The translations under genes and the position numbers were made by a program. Positions 1-9,358 of a stretch of 64,000 nt of DNA are shown piece after piece. This DNA is from Meishania sp964351985 (GTDB lineage: Bacteria > Bacteroidota > Bacteroidia > Flavobacteriales > Flavobacteriaceae), in contig CAYGPR010000020.1 in assembly GCA_964351985.1 (NCBI GenBank), forward strand, positions 4,615 to 68,614, read 5' to 3'. The notes beneath the pieces are model-generated. The model was not told the DNA's origin, did no database searches, and was given only the letters and a program-made list of their open reading frames with translations. Each line of letters opens with the position of its first letter. Positions within the stretch are counted from its first letter, which is position 1.

Positions 1-44
1 CAATCTTTTGCTTCCTTTAACCGCTAAGGTCTTGACCATATTAT

Positions 45-74
45 AATTAAAAAGCCGCTCCAACAGGAACGGCT
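45..74 (-). terminator. Rho-independent terminator after the M48 gene
   Basis: Read on the minus strand, an AGCCG/CGGCT stem (positions 53-57 and 70-74), extended by TCC/GGA with one mismatch, is followed by TTTTAATTA. It lies about 30 bases past the M48 stop codon and probably ends the alpha-glucan operon. Confidence 0.6.
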
Positions 75-102
75 TCTAATATACGATTATTGACTTAATT
101 GC

Positions 103-912
103 CTATTGAAAATTGGTAACGCCAAATTTCGCAGCCTCTTGTTTTGCCAAGGGTGCCCATTCTGTCAAATTGGCTATTCGCGTATCGTTCGACGGGTGAG
201 TGCTCAAAAATTCAGGTGGTGCCTGTCCCCCACTATTTGCCTTCATACGTCTCCATAGGTCAGCGGCCTCATCAGGATTGTACCCTGCGATGGCCATAAT
301 TTGCAGTCCAATACGGTCTGCCTCGGTTTCGTGACCCCTACTAAAGGGTAACATGCCCAAAACAGTTGAACCAATACCATACGACTGATTGAACGCATTT
401 CTTGTTTTTTCATCTTTAATGGCAACATTGCCCGCTACTGCTCCAATTTGTTGCAAGGTACCTGCACTCATTCGTTGCGCACCATGATCCGCCAGTGCAT
501 GGGCCACCTCATGGCCCATCACCACGGCAACACCCGTTTCGGTCTGCGTAATAGGAAGTATACCTGTATAGAAAACGATTTTACCTCCGGGCATACACCA
601 AGCGTTCACCGTTTCATCCTTAACGAGGTTATATTCCCATTTATAGTCTTTGAGGTAACCTGGATATCCATTCGCTACCAACCAACGCTCTGCCGCCGAA
701 GAAATTCGCTGCCCGACTTTGGTAATCATCTTGGCATCTGCCGAATTTTCAACGACATTGTTTTCCGTCAAAAATTGATCGTATTGAGCGAACGCCATGG
801 GGAATATTTGACTATTCGGATAAAAGTTCAGGACTTTCTTGCCCGTAAAGGGATTTACCTTACATGCCAAAACAGTAAGGAAAACTGCAACTATTAATAT
901 TATTTTTTTCAT
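103..912 (-). CDS. M48 family metallopeptidase, lipoprotein
   Basis: Predicted zinc metalloprotease of 269 residues, probably anchored in the envelope. The N-terminus is a lipoprotein signal with a lipobox ending at Cys17 (TVLAC). The zinc motif HEVAH is at residues 134-138 and the third ligand is in the HETEAD segment near residue 195. This is the organisation of periplasmic M48 proteases of the BepA/LoiP type, which work in outer-membrane protein quality control. It is the last gene of a minus-strand run and starts 39 bases after the GH31 stop, so it may be cotranscribed with the glucan genes, but a functional link is not evident. A hairpin terminator follows it. The family call is firm; the substrate is unknown. 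Confidence 0.93.
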   Translation of the reverse strand: MKKIILIVAVFLTVLACKVNPFTGKKVLNFYPNSQIFPMAFAQYDQFLTENNVVENSADAKMITKVGQRISSAAERWLVANGYPGYLKDYKWEYNLVKDETVNAWCMPGGKIVFYTGILPITQTETGVAVVMGHEVAHALADHGAQRMSAGTLQQIGAVAGNVAIKDEKTRNAFNQSYGIGSTVLGMLPFSRGHETEADRIGLQIMAIAGYNPDEAADLWRRMKANSGGQAPPEFLSTHPSNDTRIANLTEWAPLAKQEAAKFGVTNFQ

Positions 913-951
913 TTTAATATAGTGTTTAGTGTCTTGAAAAATACAAAAAAA

Positions 952-3351
952 TTAATTTCCAATAATATGCAACTCCGTAAAGTCCTTTTTAATGATGATG
1001 CTATTGTCACCGTTCAATTTTAGTTCTTTTAACGGTACTTCAACATTATCGACCTCAATGGCCTTGATCTTAAACGGCAGCCCATGAAGATTTACCTTGA
1101 AATTCTCATAGGAAGTCATGAACGAACCGTCTTTGAATTGCTGGAGAATCAGTTCTTTTTCTTTTCCTAAGAGCTTTAATCTTCTGAGACTATATTGTCC
1201 CTTTTTGTAATCATACCCGTTTTGGGCATCTTCATAGACCAGCGAACTTTCGGTGCCTAACTTATAGTACACATCTAAAATCAATTCTTTTATTTCCAAT
1301 TCCCCAACAAACTGTTGCACAGGATATTTAGGTACTATTGACCCCTCTTTAACAAACAAGGGCATACTATCCAAATCGGCATCTACCCATTTCTCTTTGC
1401 CGCCCTCGATAACTTCATCATTCCAATAATTATACCAATTTCCTCGCGGGAAATACATTCTTCGTCCTTTAGCATTCGGTTCTTGTACCGGGCACACCAA
1501 AATTTGCTTCCCAAAGATGAATTCATCCGTTCTGAAATGGGTCTGGGTATCTTCTTGATCATAATGTACCAAAGACTGAAGCATAGGCGTACCCGCAACC
1601 GTGTACCGCCAGAACATGGTGTACAAGTAGGGCAGCAATTGGTATCTGATTTCGATGAATTTACGAACCACATCGGTAACTTCCTTACCGAACGACCAAG
1701 GTTCTTGATCCCCGTGGTCGCCACTGGAATGCACCCTACAAAAGGGATGAAAGATTCCCAACTGAATCCATCTTGCGAATAGTTCTCCATTGGGTTGTTC
1801 GGCAAAACCTCCGATATCGGACCCAACGAACGAATACCCGCTCATGCTCATACGTTGTGCCTGCACATTCGCAATCCATAAATGCTCCCAAGTGGCTACA
1901 TTATCTCCCGTCCAAGTGGATGAATATCTTTGTGTACCTGCAAATGCGGCCCGGGTAATGACAAACGGTCTTTTTGGATATACGTATTTCTTCACCCCTT
2001 CATAGGTCGCCCGAACCATCTGCATACCATAAATATTGTGGGCTTTTCGATGCGAACTTGGGTGCCCATCAAAATTATGTCTGGTATCCAAAGGGGCGGT
2101 CTTTGTTGGTACTTCCATCACCGCAGGTTCGTTCATGTCGTTCCAGACTGCATGAACACCGATTTCGGCCATAAACTCTTTATAAAGCTCTGCCCACCAT
2201 TCACGCACTTCCGGATTCGTGAAATCGGGGAAATGGCACTCTCCCGGCCAAACTTTACCCTTCATATAGGGCCCATCGCCACGTTTGCAGAAATAATCAT
2301 TTTCAACGGCTTCTTGATAGACCCAATAATCACGGTCTACTTTGATTCCCGGATCAATCATGACTACGGTCTTAAAACCATCCTCATACAATTCATCGAT
2401 CATTCTTTTGGGGTCAGGGAATTTTTCATTGTCCCAAGTAAAACATCGGAAGCCATCCATATAATCAATATCCAAATAGATAGCATCACAAGGTATTTTC
2501 AATTTTCTGAACTTGGCGGCAATATCCTTTACATTCTTTTCTGGAAAATAACTCCATTTCGATTGGTGATATCCCATGGACCACATGGGCGGAAGTTCTG
2601 GGGTACCTGTCAAATTAGTATAGGTCTTGACTACTTCGGACATCTGAGGTCCGTAAAAAAAGTAATAGTTCATCTCGCCCCCATCGGCCCAAAAACTGGT
2701 AACGTTTCTGCGCTCGTGCGCAAAATCAAAATACGACCTGAACGTATTGTCGAAAAATATCCCGTATGATTTATTATTATGTAAGCCAATATAAAAGGGG
2801 ATAGCCTTGTAAAGTGGTTCTTGATCTTTGCCATAAGCGTACTGATCCGTACACCAATTGTTGACTCGCTTTCCTTTCAGGTTCGAATGGGTAGCCTTAT
2901 CGCCCATACCATAAAAACTTTCGGTATTCTGGGTAATCTTGCTCATTTTCACGGTATTGCCCCCGAACTCATAGTTCTCTTCCCAGTGAAAGCCAATCTC
3001 ATCCTCATTAATAATTGTTCCTTCCAAATCAGAAATCTGGACACGTAGTGATTTTTTATCGACCAATACCTGAATCTTTTCGGTTTCTACCAAGTATTCG
3101 GTCTTTGTCTCTGTGACTTCCAATTTGTTGTACCCGTGACTTGCGGTTTCGCTTACAGCGTAAGAAAAATCAGGTTGAAAAACGTGTTCCGTGGCATAAC
3201 GGAATCGAAAAAGGCCGTCTTGAAGCACGGTCAATTCTAATATAACTCCATTTTCGGTCGTAAAGTAAAGTTTGTGTGTATCTCTTATATAATCTACTAT
3301 CTGGTTCGGGTATAGATTCCCTTTATACTCCAGTTCAGTATTTGTAATCAT
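952..3351 (-). CDS. Glycoside hydrolase family 31 alpha-glucosidase
   Basis: Retaining alpha-glycosidase of 799 residues, probably releasing glucose from alpha-glucans or maltooligosaccharides. The GH31 (beta/alpha)8 domain carries the nucleophile motif WNDMNEP with Asp405 and a downstream WTGDN segment with the acid/base Asp; YLDIDYMDGF and FVGSDIGGF are other GH31 signatures. An N-terminal beta-sandwich precedes the barrel and C-terminal beta-domains follow. No signal peptide is visible, so it is probably cytoplasmic. It lies 96 bases after glgB in the same direction with no clear terminator between, which suggests a role in turnover of the glucan made by GlgE and GlgB. GH31 also contains alpha-xylosidases and transglucosidases; the context favours alpha-glucosidase. 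Confidence 0.93.
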   Translation of the reverse strand: MITNTELEYKGNLYPNQIVDYIRDTHKLYFTTENGVILELTVLQDGLFRFRYATEHVFQPDFSYAVSETASHGYNKLEVTETKTEYLVETEKIQVLVDKKSLRVQISDLEGTIINEDEIGFHWEENYEFGGNTVKMSKITQNTESFYGMGDKATHSNLKGKRVNNWCTDQYAYGKDQEPLYKAIPFYIGLHNNKSYGIFFDNTFRSYFDFAHERRNVTSFWADGGEMNYYFFYGPQMSEVVKTYTNLTGTPELPPMWSMGYHQSKWSYFPEKNVKDIAAKFRKLKIPCDAIYLDIDYMDGFRCFTWDNEKFPDPKRMIDELYEDGFKTVVMIDPGIKVDRDYWVYQEAVENDYFCKRGDGPYMKGKVWPGECHFPDFTNPEVREWWAELYKEFMAEIGVHAVWNDMNEPAVMEVPTKTAPLDTRHNFDGHPSSHRKAHNIYGMQMVRATYEGVKKYVYPKRPFVITRAAFAGTQRYSSTWTGDNVATWEHLWIANVQAQRMSMSGYSFVGSDIGGFAEQPNGELFARWIQLGIFHPFCRVHSSGDHGDQEPWSFGKEVTDVVRKFIEIRYQLLPYLYTMFWRYTVAGTPMLQSLVHYDQEDTQTHFRTDEFIFGKQILVCPVQEPNAKGRRMYFPRGNWYNYWNDEVIEGGKEKWVDADLDSMPLFVKEGSIVPKYPVQQFVGELEIKELILDVYYKLGTESSLVYEDAQNGYDYKKGQYSLRRLKLLGKEKELILQQFKDGSFMTSYENFKVNLHGLPFKIKAIEVDNVEVPLKELKLNGDNSIIIKKDFTELHIIGN

Positions 3352-3447
3352 AGGTGTTTAGTTTATTAGATGGCAAAAAAAGACCATAACAGTCAATTTT
3401 AAAAATTTAACGACACGAATTGTCAACTTGATCGTTTATGCGGCAGA

Positions 3448-5343
3448 TTATTGCAGAATGATAACACTTAAAGGTGGAATGGTCAATTCAACAGAATTCT
3501 TTTGGCCGTGCCATTCTGTTTTGGTAGTCTTTATAGTAGTATTGACTATTCCGCTTCCACCATATTTTTTATCGTCACTGTTGAATATCTCTTTGTATTT
3601 TTTTGCTTTGGAAACCCCAATGCGATAGTTCTCTCTAGGTATAGGTGTAAAATTACAGGCAACTACCAAATCGTTTTTGGTATCGTGACCTTTGCGCATA
3701 TAGGTCAAGACCGAATTTTCATGATCTCCATAATCTATCCATTGAAAACCCTCGGAGCTGAACTGTTTTTCATAAAGTGCGGGATAGGATTGATAAACGG
3801 CATTCAAATCCTTGACCACATTTTGGATTCCTCGGTGTAATTCATATTCGGTCAAATGCCAGTCGAGACTCTGCTGAAAATTCCATTCGGAGGTCTGCCC
3901 GAATTCTGCCCCTTGAAACATGAGCTTGGCGCCAGGGTGCGTAAACATATAACCAAAAAGCAATCTCAAGTTCGCAAAACGTTGCCATTCGTCTCCCGGC
4001 ATTCTATAGATCAGCGACTGCTTACCATAGACCACCTCATCATGTGAAAACGGAAGCATGAAATTTTCCGTAAAAGCATACGTCATACTGAAGGTAATAT
4101 CATTTTGATGGTGTCTTCTGTAGATCGGTTCTTTTTTGAAATACTCAAGGGTATCGTGCATCCATCCCATCATCCATTTCATGCCAAAACCGAGACCACC
4201 CAAATTCACCGGTCTAGAAACTCCTGAAAAGGCAGTGGACTCTTCTGCAATAGTTTGAACACCATCATAACTTTTGTAAACCTCTTCGTTCAATTCCTTC
4301 AATAAGGATATTGCCTCGAGATTTTCGTTGTTGCCATAGATATTCGGCTCCCAATCTCCTTCTTCCCTGGAATAGTCCAAATACAACATAGAGGCTACGG
4401 CGTCGACACGTAGGCCGTCAACATGAAATTGTTCCAGCCAAAAAAGGGCATTGCTTATCAAAAAAGCGCGCACTTCGTTACGGCCATAATTAAAAATCAA
4501 ACTTTTCCAGTCAGGATGATACCCTCTTCTGCGATCGGGATGTTCATATAAGTTCGAGCCGTCAAAATTACCAAGTCCGTGTGCATCTTCTGGAAAATGG
4601 GACGGCACCCAGTCTAGAATAACCCCTATATCATTTTGATGGAATTTATCGACCAACACCTTGAAATCTTCCGGTTTCCCGAAACGGGAAGTCGGTGCAA
4701 AATAACCGGTTAGTTGATAGCCCCATGAAGGGTCGTACGGAAATTCCATGATCGGCATAAACTCTACATGCGTATAGCCCATTTCCTTGACATACTGAAC
4801 AAGTTCGTCGGCAAGTTCAAGGTACGACATAAAGGTATTGTCGGCTTTTCGCCTCCATGAGCCCAAATGCACTTCATAGACCGAATAGGGTCGATCCAAT
4901 CCATTTTTATCCTTTCGATATCCCATCCATTTTTTATCCTTCCACTTATAATCCGATTTCCAGACCACAGAGGCTGTTTTCGGTGGGTGTTCACAAAATC
5001 GGGCAAAGGGATCGGCCTTTTCCGTTATGATATCATTATTGTTCGATTGAATCTTATACTTATATAATGTGCCTTGGTCAAGCCCGGGAATAAAACCTTC
5101 CCAAATACCACTGGAATCCCAACGTACGTTGAGTTTATGATCACCCTCTATCCAAAAATTAAAATCGCCGACTACGGAAACCGATTTAGCCGAGGGTGCC
5201 CAAACGGCAAAATAGACTCCCTTTTCACCATCGACTTCCACGATATGTGAGCCAAGTTTTTCATACAATCGATAATGCTTACCCGATTTGAAAAGATCTA
5301 TATCGAAGTCCGTAAATAAACTATGCACCTTAACTTTGCTCAT
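3448..5343 (-). CDS. glgB: 1,4-alpha-glucan branching enzyme (GH13)
   Basis: Introduces alpha-1,6 branches into linear alpha-1,4-glucan. Domain order is an N-terminal CBM48 beta-sandwich, the GH13 barrel and a C-terminal all-beta domain. With the start used here, the nucleophile is Asp314 in GLRVDAV and the acid/base is Glu367 in IAEES; their spacing of 53 matches characterised GlgB proteins. The conserved FSHDEVVYGK segment is present. Two starts are possible: ATG at 5361, overlapping the maltokinase stop by 14 bases, or ATG at 5343, four bases after that stop. I prefer 5343 because it begins MSKVKVHSLF, as I remember flavobacterial homologues doing. It is translationally close to the maltokinase, so kinase, transferase and branching enzyme are probably co-expressed. 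Confidence 0.96.
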   Translation of the reverse strand: MSKVKVHSLFTDFDIDLFKSGKHYRLYEKLGSHIVEVDGEKGVYFAVWAPSAKSVSVVGDFNFWIEGDHKLNVRWDSSGIWEGFIPGLDQGTLYKYKIQSNNNDIITEKADPFARFCEHPPKTASVVWKSDYKWKDKKWMGYRKDKNGLDRPYSVYEVHLGSWRRKADNTFMSYLELADELVQYVKEMGYTHVEFMPIMEFPYDPSWGYQLTGYFAPTSRFGKPEDFKVLVDKFHQNDIGVILDWVPSHFPEDAHGLGNFDGSNLYEHPDRRRGYHPDWKSLIFNYGRNEVRAFLISNALFWLEQFHVDGLRVDAVASMLYLDYSREEGDWEPNIYGNNENLEAISLLKELNEEVYKSYDGVQTIAEESTAFSGVSRPVNLGGLGFGMKWMMGWMHDTLEYFKKEPIYRRHHQNDITFSMTYAFTENFMLPFSHDEVVYGKQSLIYRMPGDEWQRFANLRLLFGYMFTHPGAKLMFQGAEFGQTSEWNFQQSLDWHLTEYELHRGIQNVVKDLNAVYQSYPALYEKQFSSEGFQWIDYGDHENSVLTYMRKGHDTKNDLVVACNFTPIPRENYRIGVSKAKKYKEIFNSDDKKYGGSGIVNTTIKTTKTEWHGQKNSVELTIPPLSVIILQ

Positions 5344-5347
5344 ATAA

Positions 5348-6982
5348 TTATTTTGTTTCATTTATTATACCTAGAATTCCTTCTAGTGGAATTACGGCCC
5401 AGCGAGGACGTGAATTCATCTCATAGCCCAATTCATAGACCGCCTTCTCCAGCATTGTATACTTTAGAATGAAAATCCGTTCTTGATGGTACCCGATATT
5501 GAGATTGTTCTCTTGGATCAAGGTAACATAGGTTTCCAAAAATACGCCAATAAAAAATCGATATAATGTTTCGCCCGCTTTAAAAAGATCTTCTTGGGAA
5601 TATGGATATTTGTCGCCATTATTAAAAATAGTAGCATAAATGGCATAGTGAAAAGAACGGAAAATACCTGCGACGTCCTTCAAAGGCGGATGTTTCACCT
5701 TTCTGTCACGAATGGTGCTTTCAGGCTCTCCCTCAAAATCAAGAAGATAAAAATCATCATTGTTAACCAAAATCTGACCTAAATGATAATCACCGTGCAC
5801 CCGTATTCGTTCTCCCTTTAGCTTCGTCCAATCGAAATTTACGAAACGGCGTCGAATCTCGTTCTTTCGCTCTAAAAATTCTGTAACAAGTTCTGCGGCC
5901 CTACCCTCCAATTTATGGAGATTGTTCTCGACACTATTTATTCTGTTCTGAAACTGATATAACAACCGGTTTTTAAGCCATACTTCATAGTCGCTATTAA
6001 AATGTGCCGGAGTAAAGGCGGTATCCTCGAACTCAGAACCTAGGGCGATATGCATTTCAGCAGTACGTTGGGCCATCACTTGCAACCTTAGAAAAATACC
6101 AAGACCGGCCCAGTCAATGATTTCCGGTGGAACATCCTTTATTTGCAACCGCTGGAACATTTCTGTTTCGGGCAGCCTTGAAACGTCGATTTTTTTATAC
6201 TCCAAATTGGCGAACACCTTGTGAACCTCTTTGAGCATGAACTCCCACGCATCGCCCTGATTGGGCACTAATTCCTGTAAAAGTGCAACTGTGATATTAT
6301 CCTTGTCCTTGTCAATAAAACTAATACTTCCCAAATAAGCAGGGGTATTTTTAAAACCTTTCTTTTCAGAAAGAAATTGGCTCATCTCAAAGTCGGGATT
6401 CCTATCCGCATAGATTCGCCTGAAAAATTTGATGACCGAATTATCATTGATGATGATTGAGGTATTGCTCTGCTCAAACCCCATAAAACGCGACGATTTG
6501 TATTCAGTTTCTTTGAACAATTCGCTTTTATGATACCGTACAGCGGTCCTATCATTGGGTAAGGAGGTCATAATACGTTCGAAGACGAGTTTTCTGAAGG
6601 CCTCTAAGTTGATGGCGTCGATAATAAAGCCTTCTTGACCCTTCATGGTCAACGGTAGAATACGATCTTCTTTAGCAAAACTTTCATCTGAGACAAAGGC
6701 GATCGGCAAAAAATAGTGCTGATAAAAGGCCTCTTCAAAATTTATTTCCAACAAGAGACCGTAGTACACTTCCTCATTTTGCTGGATTCTGAAATACTGA
6801 TGTAATTCGATGTATTTCAGTTTACTCGACTTGCCACCGTACCAGCGTTGTCTGAGAATATACTCCACAAGAATATCGGACAAAAAAGCCTTAATAAAAG
6901 GTTCATGGTCAAGCAAGTTTTCCCAGGGCACATCGAAAATGTACGGAGGTTGCAATAGGGTTTCTTGCTTCTTTTTCACCAT
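5348..6982 (-). CDS. mak: Maltokinase (Pep2/Mak-like)
   Basis: Predicted ATP-dependent kinase forming maltose-1-phosphate, the donor for GlgE. The C-terminal half has the aminoglycoside-phosphotransferase-type fold: HGDYHLGQ (catalytic loop, near residue 395) and LLDFEGEP (metal-binding Asp, near residue 417). The N-terminal region with RQRWYGGKS matches the maltokinase N-terminal cap. At 544 residues it is longer than actinobacterial Mak and is not fused to trehalose synthase, unlike many TreS-Pep2 proteins. It sits between the small membrane protein (17 bases upstream) and glgB. The pathway assignment follows from the neighbouring glgE and glgB; trehalose synthase is absent here. Kinase family sure, sugar specificity inferred. 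Confidence 0.9.
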   Translation of the reverse strand: MVKKKQETLLQPPYIFDVPWENLLDHEPFIKAFLSDILVEYILRQRWYGGKSSKLKYIELHQYFRIQQNEEVYYGLLLEINFEEAFYQHYFLPIAFVSDESFAKEDRILPLTMKGQEGFIIDAINLEAFRKLVFERIMTSLPNDRTAVRYHKSELFKETEYKSSRFMGFEQSNTSIIINDNSVIKFFRRIYADRNPDFEMSQFLSEKKGFKNTPAYLGSISFIDKDKDNITVALLQELVPNQGDAWEFMLKEVHKVFANLEYKKIDVSRLPETEMFQRLQIKDVPPEIIDWAGLGIFLRLQVMAQRTAEMHIALGSEFEDTAFTPAHFNSDYEVWLKNRLLYQFQNRINSVENNLHKLEGRAAELVTEFLERKNEIRRRFVNFDWTKLKGERIRVHGDYHLGQILVNNDDFYLLDFEGEPESTIRDRKVKHPPLKDVAGIFRSFHYAIYATIFNNGDKYPYSQEDLFKAGETLYRFFIGVFLETYVTLIQENNLNIGYHQERIFILKYTMLEKAVYELGYEMNSRPRWAVIPLEGILGIINETK

Positions 6983-6999
6983 GTTTTCTATATCTATTT

Positions 7000-7197
7000 T
7001 TAACTATTATTATTTGTTTTCCGCGCTTTGAAATAATGATATAAAGAGCTTGCAGCAATTAAAGTCCATATGGCTCGATACAGCCAAATATTCATCGAAA
7101 AACCAAAAATCGAAGCATTTTCGCTGCCGCTCCAAAAACTGTAAATCACATTCACCACAGCTATTATTCCAACGATTAGGTTTAACGTTTTGTTCAT
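7000..7197 (-). CDS. Small two-helix membrane protein in the glgE operon
   Basis: A 65-residue protein with two hydrophobic segments (about residues 5-22 and 35-55), an aromatic-rich loop between them and a basic, asparagine-rich tail (KARKTNNNS). I do not recognise a family. It lies 22 bases after the glgE stop and 17 bases before maltokinase, all on the same strand, so it is very probably translated from the glgE mRNA. Placement between two soluble enzymes of one pathway suggests it might tether or regulate them at the membrane, but that is conjecture. The tight spacing and continuous membrane-like composition support a real gene rather than a chance reading frame. Confidence 0.75.
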   Translation of the reverse strand: MNKTLNLIVGIIAVVNVIYSFWSGSENASIFGFSMNIWLYRAIWTLIAASSLYHYFKARKTNNNS

Positions 7198-7219
7198 ACT
7201 AAAAAATTGATCGGCCTTG

Positions 7220-9160
7220 TTATTGCCTTTTTATATGGAATAAATGAAATGGAAGCGCAGGATGTACTTCCACAAAATTCCATTCTTCTCGCCAAATGTA
7301 GCTATTATTCGTTATCACATCATGCATTTCTACGGGTTGCCCATTATGAAGGCCCATTTCTTCCAAAGGAAGTTGTACCGTTCCTCGTTGCGCATAATGA
7401 TTATCAAGATTGATTATGGTCAGGGTCTCATCGGTGCGGTCATCGTTCCATTTGTAAAAAGCGATCAACATATCGTTTTCGATATGGCAAAAACGAATGT
7501 TGTTCGTCTGTTGTAAGGAACCGTGTGCTTTTCGGGCGGCATTGATCTTCGAAATCACATAGACCAATTTATTTTCGATAGTCCAGTCCCAATGCCGGAT
7601 CTCGTATTTTTCTGAATGGAGGTATTCTTCCTTGCCGGGCATGGCATCGCTGACCATATATTCATAGACGGGACCATACAACCCAAGGTTACCGCATAAC
7701 GCGGCCGCCAGCGCGTAGCGTAATATATGCATAGCTTCGTTGGCCCCTTGTAGATGATAGGGATTGATATCGGGTGTGTTCGGCCAGAAGTTAGGTCGAT
7801 AATATTCCCGCATCTCGGTTTGGGTCAACTCGGTCATATACTCGATCAATTCATGTTTCAAGACCCGCCATGTAAAATAAGTATAGGATTGTGAGAAACC
7901 CTGCTTGCCTAATTGTTGCATTACTTTGGGACGAGAAAATGCTTCGGCCAAAAACAGAACATCAGGATGCTTCTTTTTCACTTCGGCAATCAACCAGTTC
8001 CAAAAATAATAGGGTTTGGTATGCGGATTATCGACCCTGAAAATATTAATTCCACATTTCACCCAATGCAGGGTGACACTGAGCAATTCATCCCAAAGTG
8101 CCTTATATTCCTTTGCATCGAAATGAAAATTGACAATATCCTGATATTTTTTCGGGGGATTCTCGGCATACTGGATCGTACCATCGGGCCGCTTTCTGAA
8201 CCATTCCGGGTTTTCCGAAATATACGGATGGTCCGGAGCTGCCTGAAAGGCGAGATCCATCGCAATCTCGATATCGTGTTGTTTCGCTTTTTTTATGAGC
8301 TCCTTAAAATCTTTTTCCGTACCCAGTTCAGGGTGAATCGATTTATGGCCCCCTAGATTCGATCCTATTGCCCATGGCACACCTGAATCGCCCTCTTCGG
8401 CGTTTGTTGCATTATTTTTACCTTTTCTATTTTTCTCTCCGATGGGATGAATTGGCGGAAAATACAAGGTGTCAAATCCCATTTTGGATACCCTGGGCAA
8501 CAATTTTTCGCAATCCTTAAAAGTACCGTGCTTACCGATTTCAGGGGATGCCGAACGTGGGAAAAATTCATACCATGTACTGAAATTCGCTTTTTTACGA
8601 TCTACATATAATTGTAATGTCCTGCTGGTATTCGCCAAAAAACGTTGAGGATTTTCAATGAACAAAAGGTGCAGTTTTTCCGAAACAGCTACTTTGATGG
8701 CTTCATTATATTTTGAGTCATCTTGAAAAAGCACTTCCCATTTTGCCAGTTCCGACTTATGTTTGCCGGTAAGTTTTTTAGTTAAAAACTTAAGGTATTG
8801 CACCCCATCAAGAAGTTCGCTTTTTACATGTTGGCCATCTTTTAATTTGGCTTCGATACCGTGTTGCCAGTTTAGGGCATGGTCTACCCAACCCTGTATC
8901 CGATATTCGTAAAATCCTTGTTTACCGACCGAGAAAGTAGCGCTGTGTACATCGTTTCCCAGATGGATCATGCGCACATTTTCGAACGATTTTTGGTTTT
9001 CATGTTTGAACTGTAACTCGGCCTGAATAATATCGTGCCCGTCTCCAAGAACATCGGCGACTACGATAATATTCTCCCCTACTACTCTTTTTATGAAAAA
9101 AGCACCGCATTCTAACTGAGGGCTAATATTTTCAATAACAACACGTTGTTGTCTAAGCAT
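7220..9160 (-). CDS. glgE: Alpha-1,4-glucan:maltose-1-phosphate maltosyltransferase (GlgE, GH13_3)
   Basis: Extends alpha-1,4-glucan by transferring maltosyl units from maltose-1-phosphate. The N-terminal domain is beta-rich and the GH13 barrel follows. The nucleophile is Asp377 in FRVDNPHTKP and the acid/base is Glu406 in LAEAFSRP; the spacing of 29 equals that of Streptomyces coelicolor GlgE (Asp394/Glu423). The NTPDINPYHLQ segment supplies the third conserved acid and is distinctive for GlgE over amylases. Length 646 is normal. First gene of the minus-strand operon, with maltokinase and glgB downstream, which independently supports the assignment. A weak Bacteroidota-type promoter lies 35-65 bases upstream. 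Confidence 0.96.
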   Translation of the reverse strand: MLRQQRVVIENISPQLECGAFFIKRVVGENIIVVADVLGDGHDIIQAELQFKHENQKSFENVRMIHLGNDVHSATFSVGKQGFYEYRIQGWVDHALNWQHGIEAKLKDGQHVKSELLDGVQYLKFLTKKLTGKHKSELAKWEVLFQDDSKYNEAIKVAVSEKLHLLFIENPQRFLANTSRTLQLYVDRKKANFSTWYEFFPRSASPEIGKHGTFKDCEKLLPRVSKMGFDTLYFPPIHPIGEKNRKGKNNATNAEEGDSGVPWAIGSNLGGHKSIHPELGTEKDFKELIKKAKQHDIEIAMDLAFQAAPDHPYISENPEWFRKRPDGTIQYAENPPKKYQDIVNFHFDAKEYKALWDELLSVTLHWVKCGINIFRVDNPHTKPYYFWNWLIAEVKKKHPDVLFLAEAFSRPKVMQQLGKQGFSQSYTYFTWRVLKHELIEYMTELTQTEMREYYRPNFWPNTPDINPYHLQGANEAMHILRYALAAALCGNLGLYGPVYEYMVSDAMPGKEEYLHSEKYEIRHWDWTIENKLVYVISKINAARKAHGSLQQTNNIRFCHIENDMLIAFYKWNDDRTDETLTIINLDNHYAQRGTVQLPLEEMGLHNGQPVEMHDVITNNSYIWREEWNFVEVHPALPFHLFHIKRQ

Positions 9161-9194
9161 GGTCTTTGGTTTGTTGGTTATATACTGTAGTTTC

Positions 9195-9224
9195 TAAAAA
9201 TAGGGAATTCTTATCAAACAAAAA
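9195..9224 (-). promoter_or_regulatory. Possible promoter of the glgE operon
   Basis: On the minus strand TTTTTG (9219-9224) is followed after 16 bases by TATTTTTA (9195-9202), a 7/8 match to the Bacteroidota -7 box TAnnTTTG. It is 35 bases upstream of the glgE start. The spacing is slightly short, so confidence is limited. Confidence 0.35.
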
Positions 9225-9358
9225 TCAGGAATTCAGGATATTTCAAACCATTCTCAACACTAACGTTTTCTCTTGAATTCAATTTTGGAACGCTTTTTGA
9301 AAGTATTCGAAACATCACACTGACGACAATGTATAAAAATCATTTAAACTTTAGCATT

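Noticed and set aside
1930..2769. 279-residue open frame on the plus strand
   Set aside because: It lies entirely antisense to the GH31 gene, has no family pattern and arises from its codon structure.
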